Positions 1-7,693 of a DNA stretch of 15,746 nucleotides are shown here, one piece after another. The stretch lies in NCBI GenBank assembly GCA_002506605.1, contig DAXX01000012.1:5394-21139 (forward strand), in the 5' to 3' direction. Position 1 is the first letter of the stretch. Each line of letters opens with the position of its first letter. Source of the stretch: Thaumarchaeota archaeon UBA160. Its GTDB lineage: Archaea; Thermoproteota; Nitrososphaeria; Conexivisphaerales; UBA164. The notes under the pieces are model-generated. The model saw only the letters and a program-made list of their open reading frames with translations, was not told the origin of the DNA and searched no databases. The position numbers were made by a program, and so were the translations under genes.

Positions 1-26
1 CTTAACTTTTTTAATATTAGGAAAAA

Positions 27-38
27 CTTATATTAAAA
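27..38 (+). promoter_or_regulatory. TATA box of the TauE-family operon, leaderless
   Basis: The stretch CTTATATTAAAA is a good archaeal TATA element. Its centre lies about 24 bases before the GTG codon at 56, so transcription should begin at or next to the start codon, giving a leaderless mRNA. There is no ribosome binding site before the GTG, which fits. Confidence 0.6.
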
Positions 39-55
39 CTTCCAAAAGAAAACGC

Positions 56-916
56 GTGATACAGCCCATAATTTATTTCATAATCCTGATCGTGGTGAGC
101 GCTCTTTCAGGCATTCTTGGCGCGCTAGTAGGGCTCGGAGGGGGAACGTTTCTCGTGCCGATATACACTTTATACTTAAGGATACCTATAGCATATGCAA
201 CAGGCGCAAGCCTGATTTCAACCATAGCCACATCTAGTGGGGCTGGCAGCGCTTATATAAAAGACAGAATAACGAACGTAAAGCTTGGGATGGGGCTAGA
301 AATTGCCACGACCGGGGGATCTATAGCCGGCGCGCTGACCGTGGCCTTTATGTATTCGCATCACTTAGAATACATTATTTATATAGTGTTTGGTTTGGTC
401 CTTTTATCACAGGTCTACATACAACTGACCAGAAGCAAGTTTGAACTTCCAAAAGAAATGAAGCCGGACTGGAGCACTAAACTTTTCAAGCTATACGGAA
501 GCTATTATGATATAGTTCTCGGAAAAGAGGTTAACTATTATGGAGTAAGGTGGTGGCTCGGAGAAATAATAATGTTCTTTGCTGGGTTCATTTCTGGACT
601 TCTTGGAATAGGCTCAGGTGCCTTAAAGGTGCTGGGAATGGACTGGGCAATGAACCTGCCAATGAAGGTCTCCACAACAACTAGCAACTTCATGATAGGC
701 GTCACAGCAGCTACAGGGAGCTCAATATACTGGATATACGGTTACATACAGCCTTTTATAGCCGCAGGAACCGCTATAGGAGTGCTGCTTGGCGCTTACA
801 TTGGTACAAAGATACTTGTCAGGATAACGAACAGAAGCATTAGGTACATTTTCTCAGCTATATTAATTATTTTGGGCATCCAAATGGTGTTGAGGGGACT
901 CGGGTATGGATTTTAA
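56..916 (+). CDS. TauE/SafE-family membrane permease (sulfite/organosulfonate exporter-like)
   Basis: A 286-residue integral membrane protein with about eight hydrophobic segments and two related halves. The N-terminal half carries GALVGLGGGTFLVP near residue 22 and the second half carries GLLGIGSGALKV near residue 184. Gly-rich motifs of this kind open each repeat in the TauE/SafE (DUF81) family. A soluble loop of roughly 40 residues (about 125-165) separates the halves. The family moves sulfite, sulfoacetate or other small anions across the cytoplasmic membrane; the substrate here cannot be told from sequence. The start is GTG, chosen because a TATA box sits about 24 bases before it and the protein begins directly with the first membrane helix. 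The next gene overlaps its end by 11 bases, so the two form one transcription unit. Family assignment is firm, substrate open. Confidence 0.85.
   Translation: MIQPIIYFIILIVVSALSGILGALVGLGGGTFLVPIYTLYLRIPIAYATGASLISTIATSSGAGSAYIKDRITNVKLGMGLEIATTGGSIAGALTVAFMYSHHLEYIIYIVFGLVLLSQVYIQLTRSKFELPKEMKPDWSTKLFKLYGSYYDIVLGKEVNYYGVRWWLGEIIMFFAGFISGLLGIGSGALKVLGMDWAMNLPMKVSTTTSNFMIGVTAATGSSIYWIYGYIQPFIAAGTAIGVLLGAYIGTKILVRITNRSIRYIFSAILIILGIQMVLRGLGYGF
892..897 (+). promoter_or_regulatory. Shine-Dalgarno site for the DUF1634 gene
   Basis: GAGGGG lies eight bases before the ATG at 906, inside the end of the upstream permease gene. It supports this start and translation from a shared mRNA, in contrast to the leaderless first gene. 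Confidence 0.55.
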
Positions 917-1289
917 TGACGTTATAGCTTATGCGTTGAGAGCTGGCGTGCTTATAAGCGCGGCCTTGCTCTTTTTGGGTTTCGCACTGCTGATCGCTAA
1001 AGGAAAGGCTGGATATTATTCTGTAAATGAGATAACTTCAACTGCCTCTATGATAAACAGCTCTTACTTTAACGCAAACACAATAATAGAAGGAATTGTA
1101 ACCATGAACCCGTTAGCTATAATGTTCCTGGGGCTTGTTGTTCTTATAGCTACCCCAGTGTTGAGGGTCGCTCTTGGCTTAGCACAGTTCATCAAGGAAA
1201 AAGATTATATTTATTCAATAATTACTGCGATCGTTCTTTTCAATTTGATCTTTGCTATATTTATACTTCCAAAGATCATGCATCTATAA
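906..1289 (+). CDS. DUF1634-type small membrane protein
   Basis: A 127-residue protein with three predicted membrane helices, about residues 8-32, 67-90 and 102-124, and an extramembrane loop from about 33 to 66. Length, helix layout and the N-terminal pattern of a short polar start followed by LRAGVLISAALLFLGF fit the DUF1634 family. From family knowledge, DUF1634 genes are often found next to TauE/SafE permeases in archaea and some bacteria. Here the gene overlaps the permease gene by 11 bases and has its own GAGGGG site. I infer an accessory subunit or assembly partner of the permease; no catalytic residues are visible. The family call rests on pattern and context rather than a profile search. 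Confidence 0.7.
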   Translation: MDFNDVIAYALRAGVLISAALLFLGFALLIAKGKAGYYSVNEITSTASMINSSYFNANTIIEGIVTMNPLAIMFLGLVVLIATPVLRVALGLAQFIKEKDYIYSIITAIVLFNLIFAIFILPKIMHL

Positions 1290-1297
1290 TTTTTTAG
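1288..1297 (+). terminator. T-rich 3' end of the permease operon
   Basis: AATTTTTTAG directly follows the DUF1634 stop codon. Archaeal RNA polymerases commonly stop at T-runs without a hairpin. The next gene is convergent and ends only 16 bases away, so a stop here would limit read-through into its antisense strand. Confidence 0.4.
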
Positions 1298-1305
1298 TTC
1301 GAAAT

Positions 1306-2430
1306 TCAATATACGGATTCGATAATATCGTAAAGGACCACTGGCGCCTGGAGATATCTGTGGTTAAACTTAATGTATTCTTCATTGATGCTCTTCTTCA
1401 TTTCATAGAACTGTTTCATCTTTTCCTTTGAATTTAATTTACCCAGCCGCTTAGAAATTTCCCAGTAGGGCAGGTCCCTGTATTCATGCAAGGGGGATAT
1501 GTATATTATGTCCTCCCTGTCAAGCTCTATCTTGCTTATAAATTCTGAAGATTTCTTTACGTGCTCCTCCCAATATTCCTTGCCTCCAGCTCCTGCAAGT
1601 AATATGAGCCCCACGTTTATGCCTGCTTTTTTAAATTCTTTTATAAAGCCTATCGCTTCTTCTATTCGCATAGGCTTGTTGAGAATTTTCAGCACATTTT
1701 CGCTGCCGCTCTCTATACCAAAATAAACCCTTTCGAGCCCCATTTTCTTGAGGCCCTGAATCTTATCGCCGCTTAGCTTGATTGGCGTTAAGAACGCATC
1801 AACAAACGAATAGATTGGAAGCTTAAAAACACTGTTTATTATCTCTAGGTATCTGGTTAATGTCGTATAGTCTATCAGGAGCGCGTTTGCGTCGCCTATA
1901 AAAACGCTTCTTCTAGAAGGAAGCGAAGGTCCAAAGAATTCTAAGAGGTCTCTTATCATCTTTATGAGCTCACCTTCTTCTATTATTCTATAACGTTGAT
2001 CCCTGTAAAGATGACAAAAGGTGCATCTGTTCCAAGCGCACCCGACAGTTATTTGAACATAAACCGGAAAATACTGATCTGGAGGCACTATTGGGACAGG
2101 GCTTTTGTATATGTTTAAGAGCTTAGCCGAGTCTCTTATCAGAAAATCCCAGCCAAGCTCATCTATGTTTGGAATATAAGATGAAAGGTTCGACTTGAAT
2201 TCCCTTAAAAAATCGTAAGCTTCACGAGCAACCAATTTTGCATCTTTTTCATTTAACAACGCTGCCACCCTTTCTCCGTTTCTGTAACCAACTTTTAAAA
2301 ACTGGTTTAAAAGAGACCTTCTAAAGGTTTCTTTACCATCGCTGTAAATCATTAGCCTGCCGGACCTATCAACTACTATGACTCTTTCGCCGTCAGAAGC
2401 GGTTACGATGCCTTTTTCGATCTTTATCAT
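1306..2430 (-). CDS. Radical SAM protein, function unknown
   Basis: A 374-residue enzyme whose iron-sulfur motif is C131-x4-C136-x2-C139 (GCAWNRCTFC), with an aromatic/His-Leu-Tyr stretch after it. The spacing is x4 rather than the classical x3, a variant seen in radical SAM proteins of the COG1032 type. After the cluster come FIGDANALL (residues 177-185), the strand RVYFGIESGSE (234-244) and GLILLAGAGGKEYW (274-287), all typical of the radical SAM barrel and its SAM-binding elements. The first 110 residues are a separate N-terminal region containing a repeated-strand segment (IVTASDGERVIVVDRSG). No B12-binding domain or extra cluster is seen. It stands alone with its own promoter, so context gives no substrate. 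Class is secure; reaction unknown. Confidence 0.82.
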   Translation of the reverse strand: MIKIEKGIVTASDGERVIVVDRSGRLMIYSDGKETFRRSLLNQFLKVGYRNGERVAALLNEKDAKLVAREAYDFLREFKSNLSSYIPNIDELGWDFLIRDSAKLLNIYKSPVPIVPPDQYFPVYVQITVGCAWNRCTFCHLYRDQRYRIIEEGELIKMIRDLLEFFGPSLPSRRSVFIGDANALLIDYTTLTRYLEIINSVFKLPIYSFVDAFLTPIKLSGDKIQGLKKMGLERVYFGIESGSENVLKILNKPMRIEEAIGFIKEFKKAGINVGLILLAGAGGKEYWEEHVKKSSEFISKIELDREDIIYISPLHEYRDLPYWEISKRLGKLNSKEKMKQFYEMKKSINEEYIKFNHRYLQAPVVLYDIIESVY

Positions 2431-2460
2431 CGTTTTTGCTGAAAGTTAAGCTTTCCTTTT

Positions 2461-2469
2461 CTTTAAAGG
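2461..2469 (-). promoter_or_regulatory. TATA-like element of the radical SAM gene
   Basis: Read on the minus strand, CCTTTAAAG lies about 35 bases before the ATG at 2430. This predicts a start of transcription about 9 bases ahead of the ATG, close to leaderless. No clear Shine-Dalgarno sequence is present. Confidence 0.4.
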
Positions 2470-2550
2470 TTTTTATGAAATTTTGCTTAATTCTTGTCGC
2501 TTATTCATCGAACGAAGCTCATAACCTTATTTGCTTTTTTCTTCCAAAAT

Positions 2551-2560
2551 CATATAAAAG
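2551..2560 (+). promoter_or_regulatory. TATA box of the exchanger-like gene
   Basis: CATATAAAAG is a near-ideal archaeal TATA box. It predicts transcription starting around 2580-2582, only a few bases before the TTG codons at 2587 and 2590. A second AT-rich stretch (GTTAAATTTA, 2560-2569) would place the start at 2590. Confidence 0.5.
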
Positions 2561-2586
2561 TTAAATTTATGAACCTTTGACTATTT

Positions 2587-3471
2587 TTGTTGCAAGTTTA
2601 TTTACAGGTTTTGGCCTTCGGCGCTTTTGCTTTGGGATGCTTTTTTCTATCGTACGGTATAGATGAATCATTTGAAAAAACTCAGATAACCCATTTTATT
2701 TATTTTCTTTTCCCGTTAATTACTACTTTTCCAGAGCTAACAGTTTTTGCTTATGGTTTAATCTCAGGAAATGCCGGAACAAAAGTGGCAATAGGAACAG
2801 TGCTCGGGGAGCCTTTTATCGTTATGACCTTAGGTCTTTTAGCATATAAGCTTTGGATAAAGAAGCCATTAAAAATGGACAAAGGTTCTAGCATGTCCCT
2901 TTTAACCTTCGTTTTTGTAGCGGGACTTTTTCTCTTATCATCTTACGTTTTCAGGTACATTTCAGTTATAATGCTTGGTCTGTTCACAGTTTATGAGTAT
3001 GAAGTCCTGAAAGCGTTCAAAAAAGAAAAATACGAAAATATAAGAAGGAACCCGCTAATATATACAGCTGTAGGCCTAGCCATTCTTTTGCTTACAGGCA
3101 GGTACGTAGTTGATTCAACTATAAACTTGGCCGAGCTTCTTAATGTGCAGCCTTCTCTCATATCATTTCTCATAATACCTATTATAAGCAGCGCTCCCGA
3201 AATGATATCGCCTTTTGTCTTTTTAAAAAGAAAAGAACAAGAACAGATAGCGTCTCTTATAGCCGAGCTCCCTTTTGCTATGGGCGTTTATCCAGGGTTG
3301 TTCATGCTTGCAGAAAGCTTGAGCGTTCCCTTCCCTATAGCTCTTGGGATCGTTTTTTCTATTTTGCAGGCTGTTTTTTTGATTTATGAAGAAAAGGCAA
3401 AAAAGAACATCACGCTGTTTTCTTCAGCTGTGTTTTTAGCTTCGTTTATAATAATCCTAAAGTTTTTATAA
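2587..3471 (+). CDS. Divergent CaCA-type (Na+/Ca2+ exchanger-like) membrane protein
   Basis: A 294-residue membrane protein with about ten hydrophobic segments arranged as two halves joined by a charged loop (about residues 137-157). Each half contains a proline-glutamate motif inside a helix: TTFPELT around P49-E50 and SSAPEMIS around P204-E205. These match the alpha-repeat core of the CaCA cation/calcium exchanger superfamily, where this acidic residue binds the cation. In place of the usual GN..GSN motif that follows, each half here has a second acidic residue near a proline: LGEPF (E75) and IAELPF (E227). I therefore call it exchanger-like and leave the transported ion open. The start is TTG at 2587; a second TTG directly follows at 2590 and may be the real one. 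It is a single gene with its own promoter, convergent with reverse gyrase. Confidence 0.6.
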   Translation: MLQVYLQVLAFGAFALGCFFLSYGIDESFEKTQITHFIYFLFPLITTFPELTVFAYGLISGNAGTKVAIGTVLGEPFIVMTLGLLAYKLWIKKPLKMDKGSSMSLLTFVFVAGLFLLSSYVFRYISVIMLGLFTVYEYEVLKAFKKEKYENIRRNPLIYTAVGLAILLLTGRYVVDSTINLAELLNVQPSLISFLIIPIISSAPEMISPFVFLKRKEQEQIASLIAELPFAMGVYPGLFMLAESLSVPFPIALGIVFSILQAVFLIYEEKAKKNITLFSSAVFLASFIIILKFL

Positions 3472-3483
3472 ATGCATACATGT

Positions 3484-3537
3484 TCAGAAGCCAGCCTTCT
3501 TCATAGCTTTAGCTCAGTGCGGGTTCGTATTCATCAT
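3484..3537 (-). ncRNA. Candidate C/D box guide sRNA
   Basis: Read on the minus strand: box C ATGATGA (3537-3531), a 13-base guide (3530-3518), box D' CTGA (3517-3514), a 9-base spacer (3513-3505), box C' ATGAAGA (3504-3498, one mismatch to RTGATGA), a 10-base guide (3497-3488) and box D CTGA (3487-3484). Order, spacing and the 54-base length are those of archaeal C/D box sRNAs that direct 2'-O-methylation with L7Ae, Nop5 and fibrillarin. Flanking TGT and ACA could form a short terminal stem with one bulged base. It lies 33 bases downstream of the reverse gyrase stop codon on the same strand, so it may be cut from that mRNA's 3' end. No separate promoter is obvious. The targets of the guides were not identified. 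Confidence 0.65.
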
Positions 3538-3569
3538 CACAAATATAATTGCAGCTAAGCATTAAAATG

Positions 3570-6500
3570 TTAACTATCTTTAATGACAGGCACTTCTATG
3601 TTTAACTTTGTTGTTAGCTCGTTTAGTATTTGGTCTAAAACCGACTTATAGCTTACGCTTCCGCTTTCTATTAGATCCATCTTTGCTTCAAGCTTTGAAG
3701 TAGTATCCTCGTTAACTAGGTCTCCAAAATTATCTTTAAGGAAGTTGTACGCAGCTATACCGAGTTTTGTTGGCACTATCTTTTTTCTTTCGCCGCTGAG
3801 TATTGCATAACGCCTTATCAGAATTGTCTGTATTATAGTAGAATATGTGCTTGGCCTGCCTATTCCTTTCCTTTTCATCTCTTCTACTAGGTCCCCTTCG
3901 GAATAAAGCTCTGTGCGCCTGAACTCATAAAAGTTCTCTACCTTTGCTGTAAATTCATTAACAGTAACTGGTTTATAAAGCTCCCTATAAGGTGGAAAAA
4001 CCTTCGCAAAGCCGTCAAACACATACTCAAGAGGTATTTCGAGAGGGTTAGGATCAACCGTTACTTTTGTAGCATCTTTTTCAGCATCAAGGCCCAGTAT
4101 CTGCTTTCGGACCGTGGCAGGCGCCATCTGGCTTGCCATGAACCTTTTGAATATCAAGTCATAAACTGCATAATGCCTCCAGCTGATTGCTATCGGCGTG
4201 TAGAGAAGGCCCTGTTGCAGATAGTTTTTCAGATCTTGAGAGGATAGCGGCTTAGTAGGCCTTATCGCTTCGTGTGCCCCACCTTCTCCCCATTTTCTTG
4301 CATAAAAGTACTGCTTTTCGTCAAGCCCGAGTATCTGTGTTATATAATTTTTCGCTACAGCTATGCCCGCTTCCGAAACCCTTGTACTGTCCGTCCTTGG
4401 ATAGGTTATGAAGCCAGCTTCAAAAAGGTCCTGAAGCGTTCCCGCGGTTTCGCTGGTAGAAAGCTTAAGCATGTTTGCCGCGTCCCTGAGTATTTCGCTC
4501 ATCGTGTAAGGCGGAGGGGGATTCATCTTTTCCTCAGCTATCTTTGAGCTAGTTATTCTTACCTTTACTTCATCGCCAATGGCCAGCTTAACTCCCTCGG
4601 GGTAAAACCTAATTGGAACACCGTTTAGGTGAGCAGAGTAAGCCCTTACAAGGTTCTTTTTATCGTTGTACTGCCTGTACCTTTCTATTATCCAGCCGAG
4701 AAGCGGGGTCTGAACTCTACCAGCGCTTAGGTTTCTGTTAGGCCTGTCGCATCCTATGCCATAATTCTTTTCACAGTAAGTTTTCCAGAAGTCATTCTGA
4801 AGCCTGATTGAAAGCTCAAAGCCAAGCCATCTGTCGTCCAGCCTCCTGACCACCTGCGCCTTTACCAAGTTTTCGTTTATGCTCCTCGACTCGCTTATGG
4901 CTTTTAGCAAAGCAGGCTTTGTAACCTCGTGAAACTCTACCCTCTTTATATTTGAGTTAAATGGCCTCAAAATGTTGTTTATGTCCCAAGATATCTTTTC
5001 GCCTTCAGTATCTGGATCTGTGCCTATGAGCACCGTATCAACAGCAAAAGCAAGCTTTTCTAATGCGTTTATCATGCCCGTTTTGTCCCTAATTATCTTT
5101 GCGCCACATACGGGGCAAGTATTTCCAGCGGTTGTAACTTGATGCCCGTTTTCGCACTCTTTTATGACAGCATAGTGCGGAACATAACGCCTTTCACAAT
5201 TTTCCCTTATCTCAACTCCATGATAACCTACTTTGTCTAGAGTGAGGTCAATTACATGGCCTGCCGTGTAGGCTATGTTTAAAAGGTTCCCACTTACAAC
5301 TGTTTCAAAAACAACGATGCCTTCTCTTATAGTTATGGCTGGCCTTGAGAAAAAGTTTGCTATTGTCTTTGCTTTGTGCGGAGATTCAACTATCATGAGG
5401 GTTGATGAAAACTTTGACGTTTCTTCAGATGCAACAACCTGTTCTTCAACCATGACTTCGCTCCTGTCTCTATCTATACGTTTCAATATTTCTTTTATGT
5501 CAACCTCGTCGGGCCTCTTCCATTCTATGCCAAAAGTTATAGATGATATCTTCTTAAAAAGCTGAAACAAATTCTGATCATCTATGTACAAAAGGCTCAG
5601 CCCTAGCGTGTTGCCCCAGGATCTCATCCTTGAAGTCCTGCCGCTTGCCTGTATGTAGGTTATTATGTCTGGAACGTAAATGCTTCCGTTCTTTACAACG
5701 GCCCCTATGTTTGAACCAAGCTTTTCTAAGAAGTTCTTGTCTTTCAGAGCTTCGTTGACTATGTTGTATGCTGAAAGTATGTACTGATCTTCTATATTTC
5801 CTTCTTTTATGTTCTTGGCGAGCATCTGCAGCGCCGCAGGGCTTAACCTCGTAATCTTTCTCCTTACGATGGATGCAAGCTTGTTTATTTCAGGCTTGTT
5901 AACGTAGAGGGCATAAGATGTGAGTATGCGCGTCATCAGAACTGGGTGCATCCTTTCACCTATCGTGAACTTAAACCTAGGTATGCCTATAAAAATCGCA
6001 TACCTTATTTTTTCTGGAATATCTATGCCTCTTACTAGCGTCCCGTAGTGAGTAGCTACACCTATAAGGATTGAGAGATTTCCCTTTTTGAACTCTTCAA
6101 GAACCTTTACGTTTTTCCCGCTTACCACCGCGCTTCTTATACCGATCTCATTAAGCCTTTTGCTGAGCTCTTCAGCATAATCTGCACCGAGATCTGACGC
6201 CACAAATATAAGACCTCCTTCGCCAAGCTCGCTTATCCTTTGCTTTAGCGATTGAATCAGGTCCTGTGGCATATCTTCGTAAAGATCTATTACGTTTCTC
6301 GGGTAAGAGCCAGGGGAGCCTGGCCTAAAGCCCATGAGCACCAAAAAAAGCGGGCTTGAACGCGTTATAGTGCCAGATGAAAATATCATGGTCCTTTTGA
6401 TAGCTTTTTTTCTTATTTCTAATAACTTTTGAAGGTCTAACCTTTTTTCTGAGAACATCAAGCTCTTTGCTTTGTTTATTTCTTCTTCGTTGAAGCCGGC

Positions 6501-7163
6501 CAGCCTCAAAACCAGCCTTATGCTCTTGTTTGACTTTAGTGCGGCATCAACATCATCGACAAAAACAAACTTAAAGTCGGAAGCCTCTACATCTTCATAA
6601 TGCATGAAGAGATATTTTGAAGTTATCACAGCTATATCGGCATCACTTATTTTCATATCCTTGGTGTTATAGGTAAAGATCTTTGGAGATACCTTGAGCT
6701 TTTTGCTGTACTCAAGAATTCTCTGGACAGACTGAGATGCTAAAGTCCTTGTGGGAACAACAATTAGAGATTTTTTTCTATTTTTTAACATATAAAGGGA
6801 CACAACAAGCCCGAAGGTTGTCTTGCCAGCCCCAGGAGGGGATGTTATCGCAAAGTTTTCGTTTCTTAGCAACCTTATGGTCCAAAGCCTCTGGGCACCA
6901 GATATCTTAGAACCAACAGCTTTATGGAAGAATTCAGAAAAGTTCTTTAACTCTTTAATAACATTATAGTCATCCTTCAAGAACTTTAAAGTTCCAAGCT
7001 TATGGAGCTCTTCCAGCATTTCTTCATAAGTGTAATCCTTTTCCTTCGGAAGGCACTTTGTACACACGAGCCCCTTCTTTAACCTTTCAGCCTCTATTGG
7101 ACCCCCACAGTTTGGACAGGAGGCGTCAAATACAGCGTTAAGCGTTTCAGATTCTGATTTCAC
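3570..7163 (-). CDS. rgy: Reverse gyrase
   Basis: A 1197-residue fusion of a helicase-like module and a type IA topoisomerase that introduces positive supercoils with ATP. In order: an N-terminal zinc finger (C16, C19, C34, C37); Walker A SPPGAGKTT with K114; the Walker B variant DDVD at 203-206; helicase motif SGTITR near 263; the second RecA-like domain with QASGRTSR near 505; the topoisomerase start IVESPHKAKT with E593; a second zinc finger (C656, C670, C683, C686); the metal-binding DPDTEGE at 716-722; and the active site GFITYPRTDST with catalytic Y921. All key residues are present and the length is normal for a single-chain enzyme. The start is GTG, supported by a TATA box about 27 bases upstream, which gives a leaderless mRNA. 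The gene stands alone. Confidence 0.97.
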   Translation of the reverse strand: MKSESETLNAVFDASCPNCGGPIEAERLKKGLVCTKCLPKEKDYTYEEMLEELHKLGTLKFLKDDYNVIKELKNFSEFFHKAVGSKISGAQRLWTIRLLRNENFAITSPPGAGKTTFGLVVSLYMLKNRKKSLIVVPTRTLASQSVQRILEYSKKLKVSPKIFTYNTKDMKISDADIAVITSKYLFMHYEDVEASDFKFVFVDDVDAALKSNKSIRLVLRLAGFNEEEINKAKSLMFSEKRLDLQKLLEIRKKAIKRTMIFSSGTITRSSPLFLVLMGFRPGSPGSYPRNVIDLYEDMPQDLIQSLKQRISELGEGGLIFVASDLGADYAEELSKRLNEIGIRSAVVSGKNVKVLEEFKKGNLSILIGVATHYGTLVRGIDIPEKIRYAIFIGIPRFKFTIGERMHPVLMTRILTSYALYVNKPEINKLASIVRRKITRLSPAALQMLAKNIKEGNIEDQYILSAYNIVNEALKDKNFLEKLGSNIGAVVKNGSIYVPDIITYIQASGRTSRMRSWGNTLGLSLLYIDDQNLFQLFKKISSITFGIEWKRPDEVDIKEILKRIDRDRSEVMVEEQVVASEETSKFSSTLMIVESPHKAKTIANFFSRPAITIREGIVVFETVVSGNLLNIAYTAGHVIDLTLDKVGYHGVEIRENCERRYVPHYAVIKECENGHQVTTAGNTCPVCGAKIIRDKTGMINALEKLAFAVDTVLIGTDPDTEGEKISWDINNILRPFNSNIKRVEFHEVTKPALLKAISESRSINENLVKAQVVRRLDDRWLGFELSIRLQNDFWKTYCEKNYGIGCDRPNRNLSAGRVQTPLLGWIIERYRQYNDKKNLVRAYSAHLNGVPIRFYPEGVKLAIGDEVKVRITSSKIAEEKMNPPPPYTMSEILRDAANMLKLSTSETAGTLQDLFEAGFITYPRTDSTRVSEAGIAVAKNYITQILGLDEKQYFYARKWGEGGAHEAIRPTKPLSSQDLKNYLQQGLLYTPIAISWRHYAVYDLIFKRFMASQMAPATVRKQILGLDAEKDATKVTVDPNPLEIPLEYVFDGFAKVFPPYRELYKPVTVNEFTAKVENFYEFRRTELYSEGDLVEEMKRKGIGRPSTYSTIIQTILIRRYAILSGERKKIVPTKLGIAAYNFLKDNFGDLVNEDTTSKLEAKMDLIESGSVSYKSVLDQILNELTTKLNIEVPVIKDS

Positions 7164-7185
7164 ATATAATTTACAGAAAGCTCAA

Positions 7186-7195
7186 GTTATAAACT
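7186..7195 (-). promoter_or_regulatory. TATA box of reverse gyrase, leaderless
   Basis: On the minus strand AGTTTATAAC is centred about 27 bases before the GTG start at 7163. Transcription should start at or next to the GTG. This supports GTG over the out-of-frame ATG that lies two bases upstream. Confidence 0.6.
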
Positions 7196-7669
7196 TTTAA
7201 AAAATAGGATTTTTAAGAGGCTTTTATAGTTTCATTGTAGTTACAGCAAGCCAATGTAGAAAAAGCACATAGTATAACAAATAAAAATGATCCATGAAAT
7301 CACCTGTATACGCTGACATGTGCTTAAAAATTTAAAGAAACAGAACCCTATTAAGTTACAGAAGAACAAAACTTTAGCCTTTTTGTGATATTTTTACCGT
7401 TTTAGCAGCTCCTTTAACAATTGAATATCTTTACACGTTATTTTGTGCAAGTTCCTCAGAACTATTACGGGCTTTTTAAAAGGTAACTTTTTTATTATGT
7501 TTAAAGTTGTATATATACTAAGATCTTGACAGCTTCTGCCTAATTACAATTATTAACAAATATTATATGATGATTCTTTAATGTATGAGGTTTACGTCTG
7601 CATAGCACTAAATTGTCATCTTTAAAAGGTTACAATTTTTAGCCCAAAGTTTAGCAAACGTGTAGCGGT

Positions 7670-7675
7670 AAAAAA
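7670..7675 (-). terminator. T-run behind the nucleoside phosphorylase gene
   Basis: Read on the minus strand, a run of six T follows the stop codon by about 18 bases (CTTTTTTACC). It is a plausible archaeal T-run terminator; no stable hairpin precedes it. Confidence 0.35.
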
Positions 7676-7693
7676 GTTTATCTTTACAAAATT

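Larger units (their letters stand above)
7164..7693. other. AT-rich intergenic gap of about 530 bp without a convincing gene
   Basis: The end next to reverse gyrase holds its promoter; the other end holds a likely terminator of the nucleoside phosphorylase. Between them no frame has a good gene. The longest suggestive stretch is on the minus strand, from 7543 down to a stop at 7394-7396: 49 sense codons without a plausible ATG, GTG or TTG near the beginning, ending in KDIQLLKELLKR. A TATA-like TATATATA lies at about 7510-7518. A 5-bp inverted repeat with a 4-base centre (AGTTCCTCAGAACT) is at 7450-7463. It may be a gene remnant or an unannotated transcript. Confidence 0.4.

Noticed and set aside
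3570..7163. Possible split or frameshifted reverse gyrase.
   Set aside because: The frame is continuous from the first zinc finger to the end of the topoisomerase module, with all key residues in place.
7295..7316. A possible second C/D box sRNA on the plus strand (ATGATCC ... CTGA).
   Set aside because: The box C match is only 5 of 7, there is no internal D'/C' pair with correct spacing, and the boxes may be chance in AT-rich DNA.
7255..7330. Very short plus-strand frames such as the nine codons beginning at the ATG near 7297.
   Set aside because: Too short, with no matching TATA spacing or ribosome site.
7565..7610. A perfect box C (ATGATGA) on the plus strand in the same gap.
   Set aside because: No CTGA box D follows at a usable distance; the nearest is CTGC, so the guide layout is absent.
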